Positions 15,102-22,427 of a DNA stretch of 23,968 nucleotides are shown piece by piece. The position numbers and the translations under genes were made by a program. Source of the DNA: Cypionkella sp. GTDB taxonomy: Bacteria; Pseudomonadota; Alphaproteobacteria; Rhodobacterales; Rhodobacteraceae. Under the pieces are notes generated by a model. The model searched no databases, was not told the origin of the DNA, and saw only the letters and a list, made by a program, of their open reading frames with translations. Every line of letters begins with the position of its first letter. Position 1 is the stretch's first letter. The DNA lies in the NCBI GenBank assembly GCA_023255415.1, contig JALRIN010000039.1, positions 1 through 23,968 on the forward strand. Reading direction: 5' to 3'.

Positions 15102-17264
15102 TCATGCCAGTTTTTGAACGTCTTTCGCGCCAGCCGTGCCACGGCCAGAAAGCGAAGGATTCTCCATAAAGAAACGGTGACAGCTGAAGGCCTGCCCGTC
15201 CAGAGGCGTAAGGTCGCGCTTATATACGCCCGAGGGTTGCAGCACCCAAGACTGCGCCTCGTCTGCCAGATTTGCCGCCATGATTTGGCCCACGATCTGG
15301 GCTTTTACCGTGTCGTTGTTGATCTCGATCAGGGTTTCAACCCGGCGGGTCAGATTGCGCCCCATCCAATCGGCTGACGAGATAAACACCCGCGCCGCCG
15401 CCGAAGGCAGCCCAGCACCATTGCCAAAGCAGACGATCCGGCTGTGTTCCAAGAACCGCCCAACGATGGATTTGACGCGAATATTTTCCGACAGCCCCTT
15501 AATCCCGGGCCGCAGCCCACAGATGCCACGCACGATCAGGCTGATCTTTACCCCCGCTTGTGAGGCCGCATAAAGCGCATCAATCACATCAGGATCGACC
15601 ACCGAATTCATCTTGGCCCAGATCTGCGCCGGACGACCCGCGCGGGCGTGATCGGCCTCGGCTGCAATCATCGCGATCAGGTCTTTTTTCAGGCTGATTG
15701 GCGAGATCGACAGGTTTTCCAGCCCCTGCGGCTGCACATAGCCTGAAAGGTAATTGAACACCCGCGTGGCATCACGCCCCAAGGCCGCATCGCAGGTAAA
15801 GAACGACAGATCGGTATAAACCTTGGCCGTGATCGGATGATAATTGCCAGTGCCATAATGGGTATAGGTGACCAGTTGATCGCCCTCGCGCCGCACCACG
15901 GTGCTGATTTTGGCGTGGGTTTTATAGTGGATAAAGCCATAAACCACATGCGCGCCCGCGCGTTCCAACCGCCGCGATTGGCGGATATTGGCGGCCTCGT
16001 CAAAGCGAGCTTTCAGTTCGACCAGCGCGGTGACAGATTTACCCGCTTCGGCTGCTTCGCACAGCGCGGCCACAATCGGGCTGTCCCAAGAGGTGCGGTA
16101 AAGCGTCTGCTTGATCGCCAGAACATTGGGATCGCGCGCGGCCTGTTCCAGAAATCTGATAACCAGATCAAAGGTTTCATAGGGGTGGTGCAGCAGGATA
16201 TCTTTTTGCTTGATTGCTGCAAACAGATCGCCGTCATGGTCTTGCACCCGTTCGGGCACTCTTGGGGTAAAAGGCGGCCACAACAGATCTGGATGCGACG
16301 AAAGCACCAACTCTTTCAGATCCGACACCCCCAAAAGCCCGCGCACCTCGACCATCTCATCGGCGGTGACGCCCAATTCTTCCATGATCAAGGCCCGCAA
16401 TTCCGGCGGCGCGCCCGAGGACAGCTTCAGCCGGATCACCTCGCCACGGCGGCGGCGTTTCAGCGCAGTTTCAAATTCGCGCACCAAATCTTCGGCTTCG
16501 TCCTCGACCTCTAGGTCGCTGTCGCGCAGCACCCGAAACAGGCAATGGCCACGGTCGGTGTAACCTGGAAACAGCATGTCCAGATGCAAAAGCAGCAGCT
16601 CTTCCAGCGGCAAGAACCGCTGCTCGCCCTCCTTGGAAGGCAGCGGCACAAAGCGGGCAATCTGCTGCGGAATCGGCAACAGCGCTTGCAAAGTGCGCCG
16701 ATCCGTCTCGCGCTCCAGCGACAGCGCAAGGCTAAAGCCGGCGTTGGGGATAAAGGGAAACGGGTGCGCGGGATCGATCGCAAGCGGCGAAAGCACCGGG
16801 AAGACCTTGTTCAGAAAGTGATCTTCCAAAAACTTCAGATCGCGCCCCGTAAGTTTGGAGCGCGTGCACAGCGAAATGCCTTCGGCTTCCATCAGCTTTT
16901 TCAGCTTGTTAAACACTGCTTGCTGGGTGTGCATCAAGCGGCGGGCATTGGCATTGATCAGCTTCAGCTGTTCGGCGGGGGTGCGGCCATCTTCGGAAGG
17001 CGTGACGTTCTTGGCCCGCATCAAGGCGCGCAGCCCCGCCACGCGCACGGTGTAGAATTCATCCAGATTGGTCGCCGAGATCGACAAAAACCGCAGCCGC
17101 TCAAGCAAAGGCACCGCGGGGTTAGACGCCTCATCCAGCACCCGCCAGTTAAAGGCCAACCAGCTCAGTTCGCGGTTGAAAAATCGGTGCGGTCCGTTGA
17201 TTTCGGCCTCAGACAGCACGACGGTTTCGGGGAATGGCGCTTTGAGAAAGTCTGACTGGGTCAT
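15102..17264 (-). CDS. ppk1: Polyphosphate kinase 1
   Basis: Reversibly polymerises the gamma-phosphate of ATP into inorganic polyphosphate at the inner membrane face. 720 residues, slightly longer than E. coli Ppk (688). It starts with the N-domain sequence FFNRELSWLAFNWRVLDEA. The catalytic histidine, which becomes phosphorylated, is His450 in HYKTHAKIS. The second active-site histidine is His607 in LEHSRIVCFGNG; both sit 15 residues beyond the E. coli His435/His592 pair, as expected for full-length Ppk1. No strong ribosome site is seen. The gene is 76 bases from hda and 10 bases from ppx, so the making and breaking enzymes are likely co-expressed. Confidence 0.96.
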   Translation of the reverse strand: MTQSDFLKAPFPETVVLSEAEINGPHRFFNRELSWLAFNWRVLDEASNPAVPLLERLRFLSISATNLDEFYTVRVAGLRALMRAKNVTPSEDGRTPAEQLKLINANARRLMHTQQAVFNKLKKLMEAEGISLCTRSKLTGRDLKFLEDHFLNKVFPVLSPLAIDPAHPFPFIPNAGFSLALSLERETDRRTLQALLPIPQQIARFVPLPSKEGEQRFLPLEELLLLHLDMLFPGYTDRGHCLFRVLRDSDLEVEDEAEDLVREFETALKRRRRGEVIRLKLSSGAPPELRALIMEELGVTADEMVEVRGLLGVSDLKELVLSSHPDLLWPPFTPRVPERVQDHDGDLFAAIKQKDILLHHPYETFDLVIRFLEQAARDPNVLAIKQTLYRTSWDSPIVAALCEAAEAGKSVTALVELKARFDEAANIRQSRRLERAGAHVVYGFIHYKTHAKISTVVRREGDQLVTYTHYGTGNYHPITAKVYTDLSFFTCDAALGRDATRVFNYLSGYVQPQGLENLSISPISLKKDLIAMIAAEADHARAGRPAQIWAKMNSVVDPDVIDALYAASQAGVKISLIVRGICGLRPGIKGLSENIRVKSIVGRFLEHSRIVCFGNGAGLPSAAARVFISSADWMGRNLTRRVETLIEINNDTVKAQIVGQIMAANLADEAQSWVLQPSGVYKRDLTPLDGQAFSCHRFFMENPSLSGRGTAGAKDVQKLA

Positions 17265-17340
17265 AGGGCGTTCTTTTCAGGGCAGTTGCGCCCGCGTTCT
17301 TCGGCCTTCAGCGTAACAGAAAGATGACAAACCACCAGTT

Positions 17341-18012
17341 TCATTCGGATGCCGCGCTGTCCAGAAGATAGGTGGCAAGCGCGCGGGTCACTGGACGGCC
17401 CAGCGCCAGCGCCAGAGCATCAAGCTCGGCCACCAACGCGCGCGCAGCGGCAATCGAACGATCCATCCGCGCCACAAGGTAAGAAATCAGATTGGGCGGC
17501 ACGACAATCTGGCGGTCGTTGAACAGCTTGACCAGCACCGCCGACAGCAGCGCGTCATCGGGCGAGGCCAAGGCCACAAGGCTTGCCGCCTGCAACCGGC
17601 TTTGCAGATCGGGCAGGCACAGCCCCCAATCGCGCGGCGGCGCATTGGCAGTCACCAAAAGCCCGCGGCCAGCAAGCAGGTTGTGCAGATGGAAAAAAGC
17701 GGTCTCGGCGCTGCGGTTGCCGCCGATTCGCTCGGCATCCTCGACCACCACGGGGCGCGCACCCAAATCGGGCAAATCGGCCTGTGCCAAATCGATGGCA
17801 TTCAGGATCTGCGCGCCGGCAGCCTCGGCCCAGACATGTGCCAAATGGGTCTTGCCACTGCCCGAGGGGCCGATCAGCAGCATCTTACCGCCCGGCCAAT
17901 CCGCCCAGTGTTCGATCGCGGCCAAGGCTTCGCTATTGGCGGCAGAGGCAAAGAAATCGGCGCGGCGAAACGCCACCTGCGCCGGCAAATCAAAGGCAAG
18001 CTGGCGGTTCAC
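17341..18012 (-). CDS. hdaA: DnaA-related AAA+ protein Hda/HdaA
   Basis: Promotes ATP hydrolysis by DnaA when bound to the sliding clamp, preventing re-initiation of replication. 223 residues carry one AAA+ domain: Walker A GPSGSGKT (48-55), Walker B VVVEDAE, and a DnaA-like lid. There is no C-terminal DnaA-box-binding domain. The N-terminal QLAFDL (residues 4-9) resembles the clamp-binding hexapeptide of Hda. The start is GTG, overlapping the upstream stop as GTGA, with GAGG seven bases before it. The downstream neighbour is ppk. DnaA itself is excluded by length and the missing DNA-binding domain. Confidence 0.9.
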   Translation of the reverse strand: MNRQLAFDLPAQVAFRRADFFASAANSEALAAIEHWADWPGGKMLLIGPSGSGKTHLAHVWAEAAGAQILNAIDLAQADLPDLGARPVVVEDAERIGGNRSAETAFFHLHNLLAGRGLLVTANAPPRDWGLCLPDLQSRLQAASLVALASPDDALLSAVLVKLFNDRQIVVPPNLISYLVARMDRSIAAARALVAELDALALALGRPVTRALATYLLDSAASE

Positions 18013-19091
18013 ACCTGATCCTCGTCATCACCCATACGGCCCGCAAGCCCGGTATAAAGCAGGCTGTTCTGGTAATGCCCCAACGCAAAGCGGGTCAGCA
18101 CCCCAATCGCCGCCGAAACCGGCACCGCCACCAACAGCCCGACAAAGCCGAACAAAGACCCAAAGATCGCCAGCGCCAGCATCAGCACCACCGGATGCAG
18201 GCCCACCGATTTACCCACCAGACGCGGCGTCAGCACATTGCCTTCCAAAAACTGCCCCAAGCCAAAGATCGCGGCAACCAGCCCGATCGACAGCCAATCG
18301 CCCCAGAACTGGAAAAGCGCCAAGCCAATCGCCAGCACCCCGCCCACCAATGCGCCGACGTAAGGAATAAAGGTGATCGCGCCGGCGACCGCCCCCACCA
18401 ACAGCCCGAATTGCAGCCCTGCTGCCATCAGTGCCAGCGCGTAATAGCTGCCAAGCGTCAGGCAAACCGTCATCTGACCCCGCACAAAGGCCGAGAGCAC
18501 CGCATTGATTTCATTGGCCAAACGCCGCACCGTTGGCGCGTGATCGCGCGGCAGCATCTGGTCAATCTGCGCAATCATGCGGTCCCAATCCAGCAGCATG
18601 TAAAACGCAACCACCGGCACCACCACAATATACAAAAGCGCCGACAGAAGGCTGAGCGCCGAAGAGATCACCCCCTGCGCAAGGCTGGCGCCCTTGGCTT
18701 GGATCGCGGCACCAATTTCGGCCAAAGACTGCCGTATCGTCGAGGTGCTATCGGTCAGCTGCGGAAAGCGCTCGACCAGAAACATTTGTAATCGCTGCGC
18801 AATTTCCGGCGCCGCGTTGATCAGCGCCGTGGTCTGCTTGATCAGCGTCGGGATCAGCGCCAGCACCACAACCACCACAACCAGCAGCGCAAGCAGGGTG
18901 ATCACCGTGGTCGCCGCCGCCCGACTAAGCCCCAACCGTTCAAGCCTGTCAGCGACAGGATCCAGAAAATAGGCAATCGCCGAGCCGATGATAAAGGGCA
19001 GCATCACCCCGCCCAGAAACCACAACATCACGAAAAACAGCAGCAAAGCACCGCCCCAATATTTCGCCTGTTCCCGGATTGGCAGCGCCAT
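18009..19091 (-). CDS. AI-2E/PerM-family membrane transporter
   Basis: 360-residue inner-membrane protein with about eight hydrophobic helices. They run from residues 12-40, through a pair near 60-85, a long soluble segment (about 90-150), to a C-terminal group ending near residue 335. This is the pattern of the AI-2 exporter family (TqsA/PerM/YdiK). Typical motifs seen: LPFIIGSAIAYFLDPVADRLER near the N-terminus and the late GNVLTPRLVGKSVGLHPVVL. The substrate is unknown; members include autoinducer-2 exporters and Na+/H+ antiporters. AAAGGGGTGAG precedes the ATG. The stop overlaps the hda start by 4 bases. Confidence 0.9.
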   Translation of the reverse strand: MALPIREQAKYWGGALLLFFVMLWFLGGVMLPFIIGSAIAYFLDPVADRLERLGLSRAAATTVITLLALLVVVVVVLALIPTLIKQTTALINAAPEIAQRLQMFLVERFPQLTDSTSTIRQSLAEIGAAIQAKGASLAQGVISSALSLLSALLYIVVVPVVAFYMLLDWDRMIAQIDQMLPRDHAPTVRRLANEINAVLSAFVRGQMTVCLTLGSYYALALMAAGLQFGLLVGAVAGAITFIPYVGALVGGVLAIGLALFQFWGDWLSIGLVAAIFGLGQFLEGNVLTPRLVGKSVGLHPVVLMLALAIFGSLFGFVGLLVAVPVSAAIGVLTRFALGHYQNSLLYTGLAGRMGDDEDQV

Positions 19092-19124
19092 GATCTCACC
19101 CCTTTGGTCCCTTCACATATCGCC

Positions 19125-19156
19125 CCTGCGCCCCGCGCTTGCAAGAGGGGCGCAGG
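19125..19156. other. 10-bp perfect hairpin upstream of the AI-2E gene
   Basis: CCTGCGCCCC pairs with GGGGCGCAGG around a 12-base loop that itself contains CTTGCAAG. It lies between the pentapeptide tail and the AI-2E-type gene, both on the minus strand. No T-run follows on that strand, so it may be a Rho-assisted terminator of the upstream gene or a leader structure. No gene is seen in 19092-19229. Confidence 0.45.
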
Positions 19157-19229
19157 AAAACCCGCGTTTTGCGGCTGTAGGCATCGCGTCGCTGATGCGT
19201 CGTTTTTCTGTAACGACAGCTGTAGCTGG

Positions 19230-19517
19230 TTATTTTGGCGGATCGGGCGGGGTGTAGGTATCGGGCGAGGCCTGCCATTTGCGCCATTGGGTGTTGAAGG
19301 CACCAATGTCCAATTCATGTTTTGGCCAATGCGCGGGCCAGTCGGGGCTGTCTGGCGTCACCCCATTTGGCAGGGTGGCCGAGGCATCGCCGAAAGTTGA
19401 ATTTATCTGATCGGGGAAAAACTCCACCCCAGAACAATCCATTTCCCTTAACGCAGCGCCAATAAGACAAGCCCCGTCGAGGTCTGCCCCCTCCAGCCGC
19501 TAGTCAGCGAATTTTGC
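19230..19517 (-). pseudogene. In-frame C-terminal tail of the pentapeptide-repeat gene beyond two TAG codons
   Basis: After the TAG at 19520-19518 the same frame reads AKFAD, a second TAG (19502-19500), then RLEGADLDGACLIGAALREMDC and a Trp-rich C-terminal tail. The tail includes WPAHWPKHELDIGAFNTQW and PDTYTPPDPPK, ending at TAA (19232-19230). The frame and the 30-base repeat period are unbroken, so this is the original 3' end of the gene at 19518-20807. That gene is either inactivated by two nonsense changes or read through. An internal ATG at 19442 could start a 70-residue piece, but no convincing ribosome site precedes it. Confidence 0.75.
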
Positions 19518-19760
19518 CTAGCCCATTCGCGCACCTAATACATCTGCCCCCTCGCTCCGCGCCGCGTCAAAGTCTGCCCCCTCCAGCCACGCGTACATGA
19601 GGTTTGCCCCTTCCATCTGTACCTCACAAAGCTCCGCCCCCTCCAACCGCGCCCGCACTAGGTTTGCCCCCTCCAACCGCGCCTGCATTAGGTTTGCGCC
19701 CTCCATCCGCGCCCTAAACAGTATTGTGCCAGAGAGGATGAGATTGGAAAGATCGGCGCC
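19461..19760. repeat. 30-base tandem repeat encoding pentapeptide coils
   Basis: Copies begin every 30 bases at 19491, 19521, 19551, 19581, 19611, 19641, 19671 and 19701, each near CTCCANCCGC at the start and GGTTTGCCCC at the end (+ strand). The two central copies (19641, 19671) are nearly identical. Partial copies flank them. One unit encodes ten residues, two pentapeptides of the A(D/N)LxxARLEG type. The copies at 19491 and 19521 are the most altered, and the unit at 19491-19520 contains both TAG codons. Confidence 0.85.
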
Positions 19761-20807
19761 TTGCAGATTGGTTTTGCGCAGGTCCAGGCGATAGCCTCTA
19801 TAGGCGTTAATTTTGGTTTTCCACGCCCACAGTTTGGCTTGGTAGGCTGCCAACTCGGCGGCTGTGGTGATTTGATCGTCTGCAGCCTCGGGCAGGCTTT
19901 GCCAGCAAGACTCAAAAACCCATTCGGCATCGGGGCTGGCGTCTTTGCCCCAGCGCGCCTCTGCCTGCCGTTGCGCGGCGGTTCGCCGCCCTAAAACCTG
20001 CAGCGCAAGGGCAATATCGGCACGGGGTTCGGGCAGATTTTTCGCCCATCGGTAGACTTTTGATTCAAAACGATGGCTACCAAAGCGTGCTTTGCGCTTT
20101 TCAAGATGCGCCACCCTTTCTGCATCGGTGGGATCATCCTTAAGCGGTTCCCATTCGCCAAAGCGGTGATCCTTGGCCCCGCTTGCAGGGGCGTTTTCGC
20201 GGATATAGGCGCATAGAATCTCCATGCAGCGCACATGGTCGCGGCCGTGGTCGTAATCGGTGCTGTCTTGGGCGATGCGTTCCAAGGACAGGATGCCGCC
20301 GATGCGGACCTCGATATTGGGGAGGGTTTCTTCGCTGCCAGCGCGCTTGACGGTCTTTTCCGCCCCCAACTGCTCGACTGCTTTCGAGATGCGGTCGGTC
20401 AGGTGACCTTCTTTTTGAAAGCCGACGGTGCGGTGTTTCAAAACGGTGCCCCAGATCACGAAAGGCGCGCCAAGCAGGCCCGCGAGAAGCGTGCCAAGAC
20501 CGAGCGCGCCAAGGCCCGAGGTTTGGGGGCTGCTGGTGGCGGCATGAGGTTGCAGCAGTTGGTAGGTGGCCCAAAAAGCAGCCCAGACGGCGAGCAGGAA
20601 AAGGGCGGCCCAGAGGATGGCAAGGGGGATGATTATCGCGAGGGCAAGCGGTGAAAGGCTTTCCCACGCAGGGGCGCGGTAGGGTTTGTCCGCTTGGCCT
20701 AGGGCCAGATAGATCAGGCCCGTGGCGAAGAGCAGACCGAAGATGAAGGTCGCTCCCCAGAAATCTTGAGGTGGCATGGCGATAATCGTTACTTCTGGGA
20801 TGTACAT
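19518..20807 (-). CDS. Membrane-anchored pentapeptide-repeat protein, ends at premature TAG
   Basis: As read, 429 residues from ATG at 20807. Two hydrophobic helices lie near the N-terminus (FIFGLLFATGLIYLALG and LALAIIIPLAILWAALFLLAVW), with a third apolar region (LGLGTLLAGLLGAPFVIWG). A soluble domain about 200 residues long follows (IEVRIGGILSLERIAQDS..., CMEILCAYIRENAP). A right-handed beta-helix region of pentapeptides (GANLMQARLE, GANLVRARLE) comes at the end. This architecture is a recurring family of unknown function, with the signalling-like helical repeat before the coils. The start is uncertain: ATG 20807 has a GGA six bases upstream, TTG 20822 and ATG 20777 are alternatives. The coils are cut short by TAG at 19518-19520, as described for the tail feature. 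Loss of function is possible. Confidence 0.7.
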   Translation of the reverse strand: MYIPEVTIIAMPPQDFWGATFIFGLLFATGLIYLALGQADKPYRAPAWESLSPLALAIIIPLAILWAALFLLAVWAAFWATYQLLQPHAATSSPQTSGLGALGLGTLLAGLLGAPFVIWGTVLKHRTVGFQKEGHLTDRISKAVEQLGAEKTVKRAGSEETLPNIEVRIGGILSLERIAQDSTDYDHGRDHVRCMEILCAYIRENAPASGAKDHRFGEWEPLKDDPTDAERVAHLEKRKARFGSHRFESKVYRWAKNLPEPRADIALALQVLGRRTAAQRQAEARWGKDASPDAEWVFESCWQSLPEAADDQITTAAELAAYQAKLWAWKTKINAYRGYRLDLRKTNLQGADLSNLILSGTILFRARMEGANLMQARLEGANLVRARLEGAELCEVQMEGANLMYAWLEGADFDAARSEGADVLGARMG

Positions 20808-20868
20808 AATAAATCCAAACAATTTTAAGTAGCTTGGCAGAGCAAAAGCTGGCGAGCAAGCCTTGCGC

Positions 20869-20916
20869 AGGGTTCTTGCCCCGCGTGCTGCAACCCGTTA
20901 GGAACGGCTGAACCCT
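20869..20916 (+). promoter_or_regulatory. Stem-loop in the proS leader
   Basis: AGGGTTC (20869-20875) pairs with GAACCCT (20910-20916), enclosing CCGTT-AGG-AACGG (20895-20907). The structure ends just before the ribosome site of proS. An alternative pairing of GGGTT with AACCC at 20892-20896 would disrupt it. A role in translation control is possible but unproven. The remainder of the gap 20808-20868 shows no feature. Confidence 0.3.
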
Positions 20917-20931
20917 AATCATGAGGCGATC

Positions 20932-22269
20932 ATGCGCGTTTCTCGTTACTTTCTGCCCGTTCTGAAGGAAAACCCTGCCGAGGCGCAGATCGTCTCGCAC
21001 CGCTATATGTTGCGGGCGGGGATGATCAAGCAGCAGGCGGCGGGGATTTATTCTTGGCTGCCCTTGGGTCTGCGGGTGTTGAACCGGATCCAAACCATTG
21101 TGAATGAAGAACAAGTCCGCGCAGGCCACATTCCTTTGCTGATGCCAACCCTGCAGCCCGCCGATCTGTGGCGCGAGTCGGGGCGTTATGATGATTACGG
21201 CCAGGAAATGCTGCGGATCAAGGATCGCCAGGACCGCGAGATGCTTTATGGGCCGACCAATGAGGAGATGATCACCGACATCTTCCGCGCCCATGTCACC
21301 AGCTATAAAGACCTGCCGCTGACGCTTTATCACATCCAGTGGAAGTTCCGCGACGAGATGCGGCCTCGGTTTGGGGTGATGCGCGGGCGCGAGTTCTTGA
21401 TGAAGGACGGCTATACCTTTGACGCCGACCGCGACAGCGCTTTGCATGCCTATAACCGGCATATGGTCAGCTATCTGCGCACCTATGAGCGGATGGGTCT
21501 GACGGCGATTCCGATGCGGGCGGATTCGGGGCCGATTGGCGGCGATGACACGCATGAGTTTTTGGTGCTGGCGGCCACCGGCGAGTCTGAGGTGTTCTTT
21601 GACAGTGCAGTGACCGAGCTGAAGCTGGGCGATCGGGCGGTGGATTACGACAACCGCGCGGAAGTGGCTGCGGTCTGCAAAGAATTCACCACGCTTTATG
21701 CGCGCACCGATGAGACCCATGACGCCGCGCTGTTCGAGGCCATTCCCGAAGAGCGTCGCAAGGTGGCCCGCGGCATCGAGGTTGGGCAGATCTTTTACTT
21801 TGGCACCAAATACTCGGAAGCCATGGGCGCGCATGTTGTTACCGCCGATGGCAGCAAAGTGCCGGTCGAAATGGGCAGCCACGGCATTGGTGTGTCGCGG
21901 CTTTTGGGCGCGATCATCGAGGCCAGCCATGATGATAAGGGCATCATCTGGCCCGAGGGCGTCACACCGTTTCCGGTGGGGATTGTCAACCTCAAGCAGG
22001 GCGATGCGGCCACCGATGCGGCGAGCGAGAGCCTTTACAAGGCGCTGGCCGCCAAGGGGCTGGAGGCGCTTTATGACGATCGCGACGAGCGGGCGGGGGC
22101 GAAATTTGCCACCATGGATCTGATCGGTCTGCCGTGGCGCATCACCGTGGGGCCGCGCGGGCTTGCCAATGGTTTGGTCGAGCTGACCTCGCGGCGCAGT
22201 GGTGTCTCGGAAGAGATGACGCCAGAGGCTGCGGTGGCGCGGATCGTCGAGATTTACGCAAGCCACTGA
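20932..22269 (+). CDS. proS: Prolyl-tRNA synthetase, short form without editing insert
   Basis: Charges tRNA-Pro with proline for translation in the cytoplasm. 445 residues, matching the short alphaproteobacterial type; E. coli ProRS has 572 because of the INS editing domain between motifs 2 and 3. Class II motifs seen: motif 1 region GIYSWLPLGLRVLNRIQ, motif 2 WKFRDEMRPRFGVMRGREFLMKDGYTF, and motif 3 GSHGIGVSRLLGAI. The anticodon-binding domain occupies about residues 345-445. The ATG has GAGG five bases upstream. The missing insert implies that alanyl-tRNA-Pro editing needs a separate protein elsewhere. Confidence 0.96.
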   Translation: MRVSRYFLPVLKENPAEAQIVSHRYMLRAGMIKQQAAGIYSWLPLGLRVLNRIQTIVNEEQVRAGHIPLLMPTLQPADLWRESGRYDDYGQEMLRIKDRQDREMLYGPTNEEMITDIFRAHVTSYKDLPLTLYHIQWKFRDEMRPRFGVMRGREFLMKDGYTFDADRDSALHAYNRHMVSYLRTYERMGLTAIPMRADSGPIGGDDTHEFLVLAATGESEVFFDSAVTELKLGDRAVDYDNRAEVAAVCKEFTTLYARTDETHDAALFEAIPEERRKVARGIEVGQIFYFGTKYSEAMGAHVVTADGSKVPVEMGSHGIGVSRLLGAIIEASHDDKGIIWPEGVTPFPVGIVNLKQGDAATDAASESLYKALAAKGLEALYDDRDERAGAKFATMDLIGLPWRITVGPRGLANGLVELTSRRSGVSEEMTPEAAVARIVEIYASH

Positions 22270-22293
22270 GGGCAAGCCGCTGAGGCCGGTTTG

Positions 22294-22360
22294 TTTGGCC
22301 AGCCAAGGCCGGGGGTTTCACACCCCCGCGCAAGCCTTGGCCTGCGGCCAAATCTTGCGC
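22294..22360 (+). terminator. Nested, mutually exclusive hairpins after proS
   Basis: Fold A has three stacked stems: TTTGGCC/GGCCAAA (22294-22300 with 22346-22352), GCCAAGGC/GCCTTGGC (22302-22309 with 22334-22341) and CGGGGGT/ACCCCCG (22310-22316 with 22322-22328, 5-base loop). Fold B uses GCGCAAG/CTTGCGC (22328-22334 with 22354-22360) and TTGGCC-TGC-GGCCAA (22337-22351), and cannot coexist with A. Located 24 bases after the proS stop and facing the mutase stop, it probably ends transcription. Rest of the gap: see the separate tail motif. Confidence 0.6.
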
Positions 22361-22390
22361 ACCCCCGTGGGATATTTAGGGACAGATGAA
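22361..22390 (+). repeat. Tail motif CCCGTGGGATATTTAGGGACAGATGAA, recurrent-looking
   Basis: Directly behind the hairpins lies a short sequence made of CCCGTGGGATATTT and ACAGATGAA. From memory, similar hairpin-plus-tail elements recur between genes in Rhodobacterales genomes, but this is recalled, not searched. There is only one copy in this window. Confidence 0.35.
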
Positions 22391-22400
22391 CGTGGCGGCA

Positions 22401-22418
22401 GGCGGGGGTGACCCCGCC
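22401..22418 (-). terminator. Hairpin after methylmalonyl-CoA mutase gene
   Basis: GGCGGGG-GTGA-CCCCGCC is a perfect 7-bp stem with a 4-base loop, 9 bases beyond the mutase stop. No T-run follows on the minus strand, so it may act with Rho or together with the larger hairpin upstream. Confidence 0.5.
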
Positions 22419-22427
22419 TTTGCTGTT

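Noticed and set aside
15092..15142. 17-codon extension of ppx into ppk
   Set aside because: Lacks conservation; the Met at 15091 lies just beyond the ppk stop.
19028..19318. 96-codon frame upstream of the AI-2E-type gene
   Set aside because: Overlaps both the AI-2E start and the real pentapeptide tail in another frame, with no recognisable pattern.
19461..19760. 30-base direct repeats as a possible CRISPR array
   Set aside because: The repeats are contiguous without spacers, degenerate, and translate as pentapeptide coils in the reading frame of the gene.
20140..22275. 711-codon open frame on the minus strand opposite proS
   Set aside because: It overlaps an unmistakable proS over nearly its full length and also runs into the pentapeptide gene in another frame; composition is that of a shadow frame.
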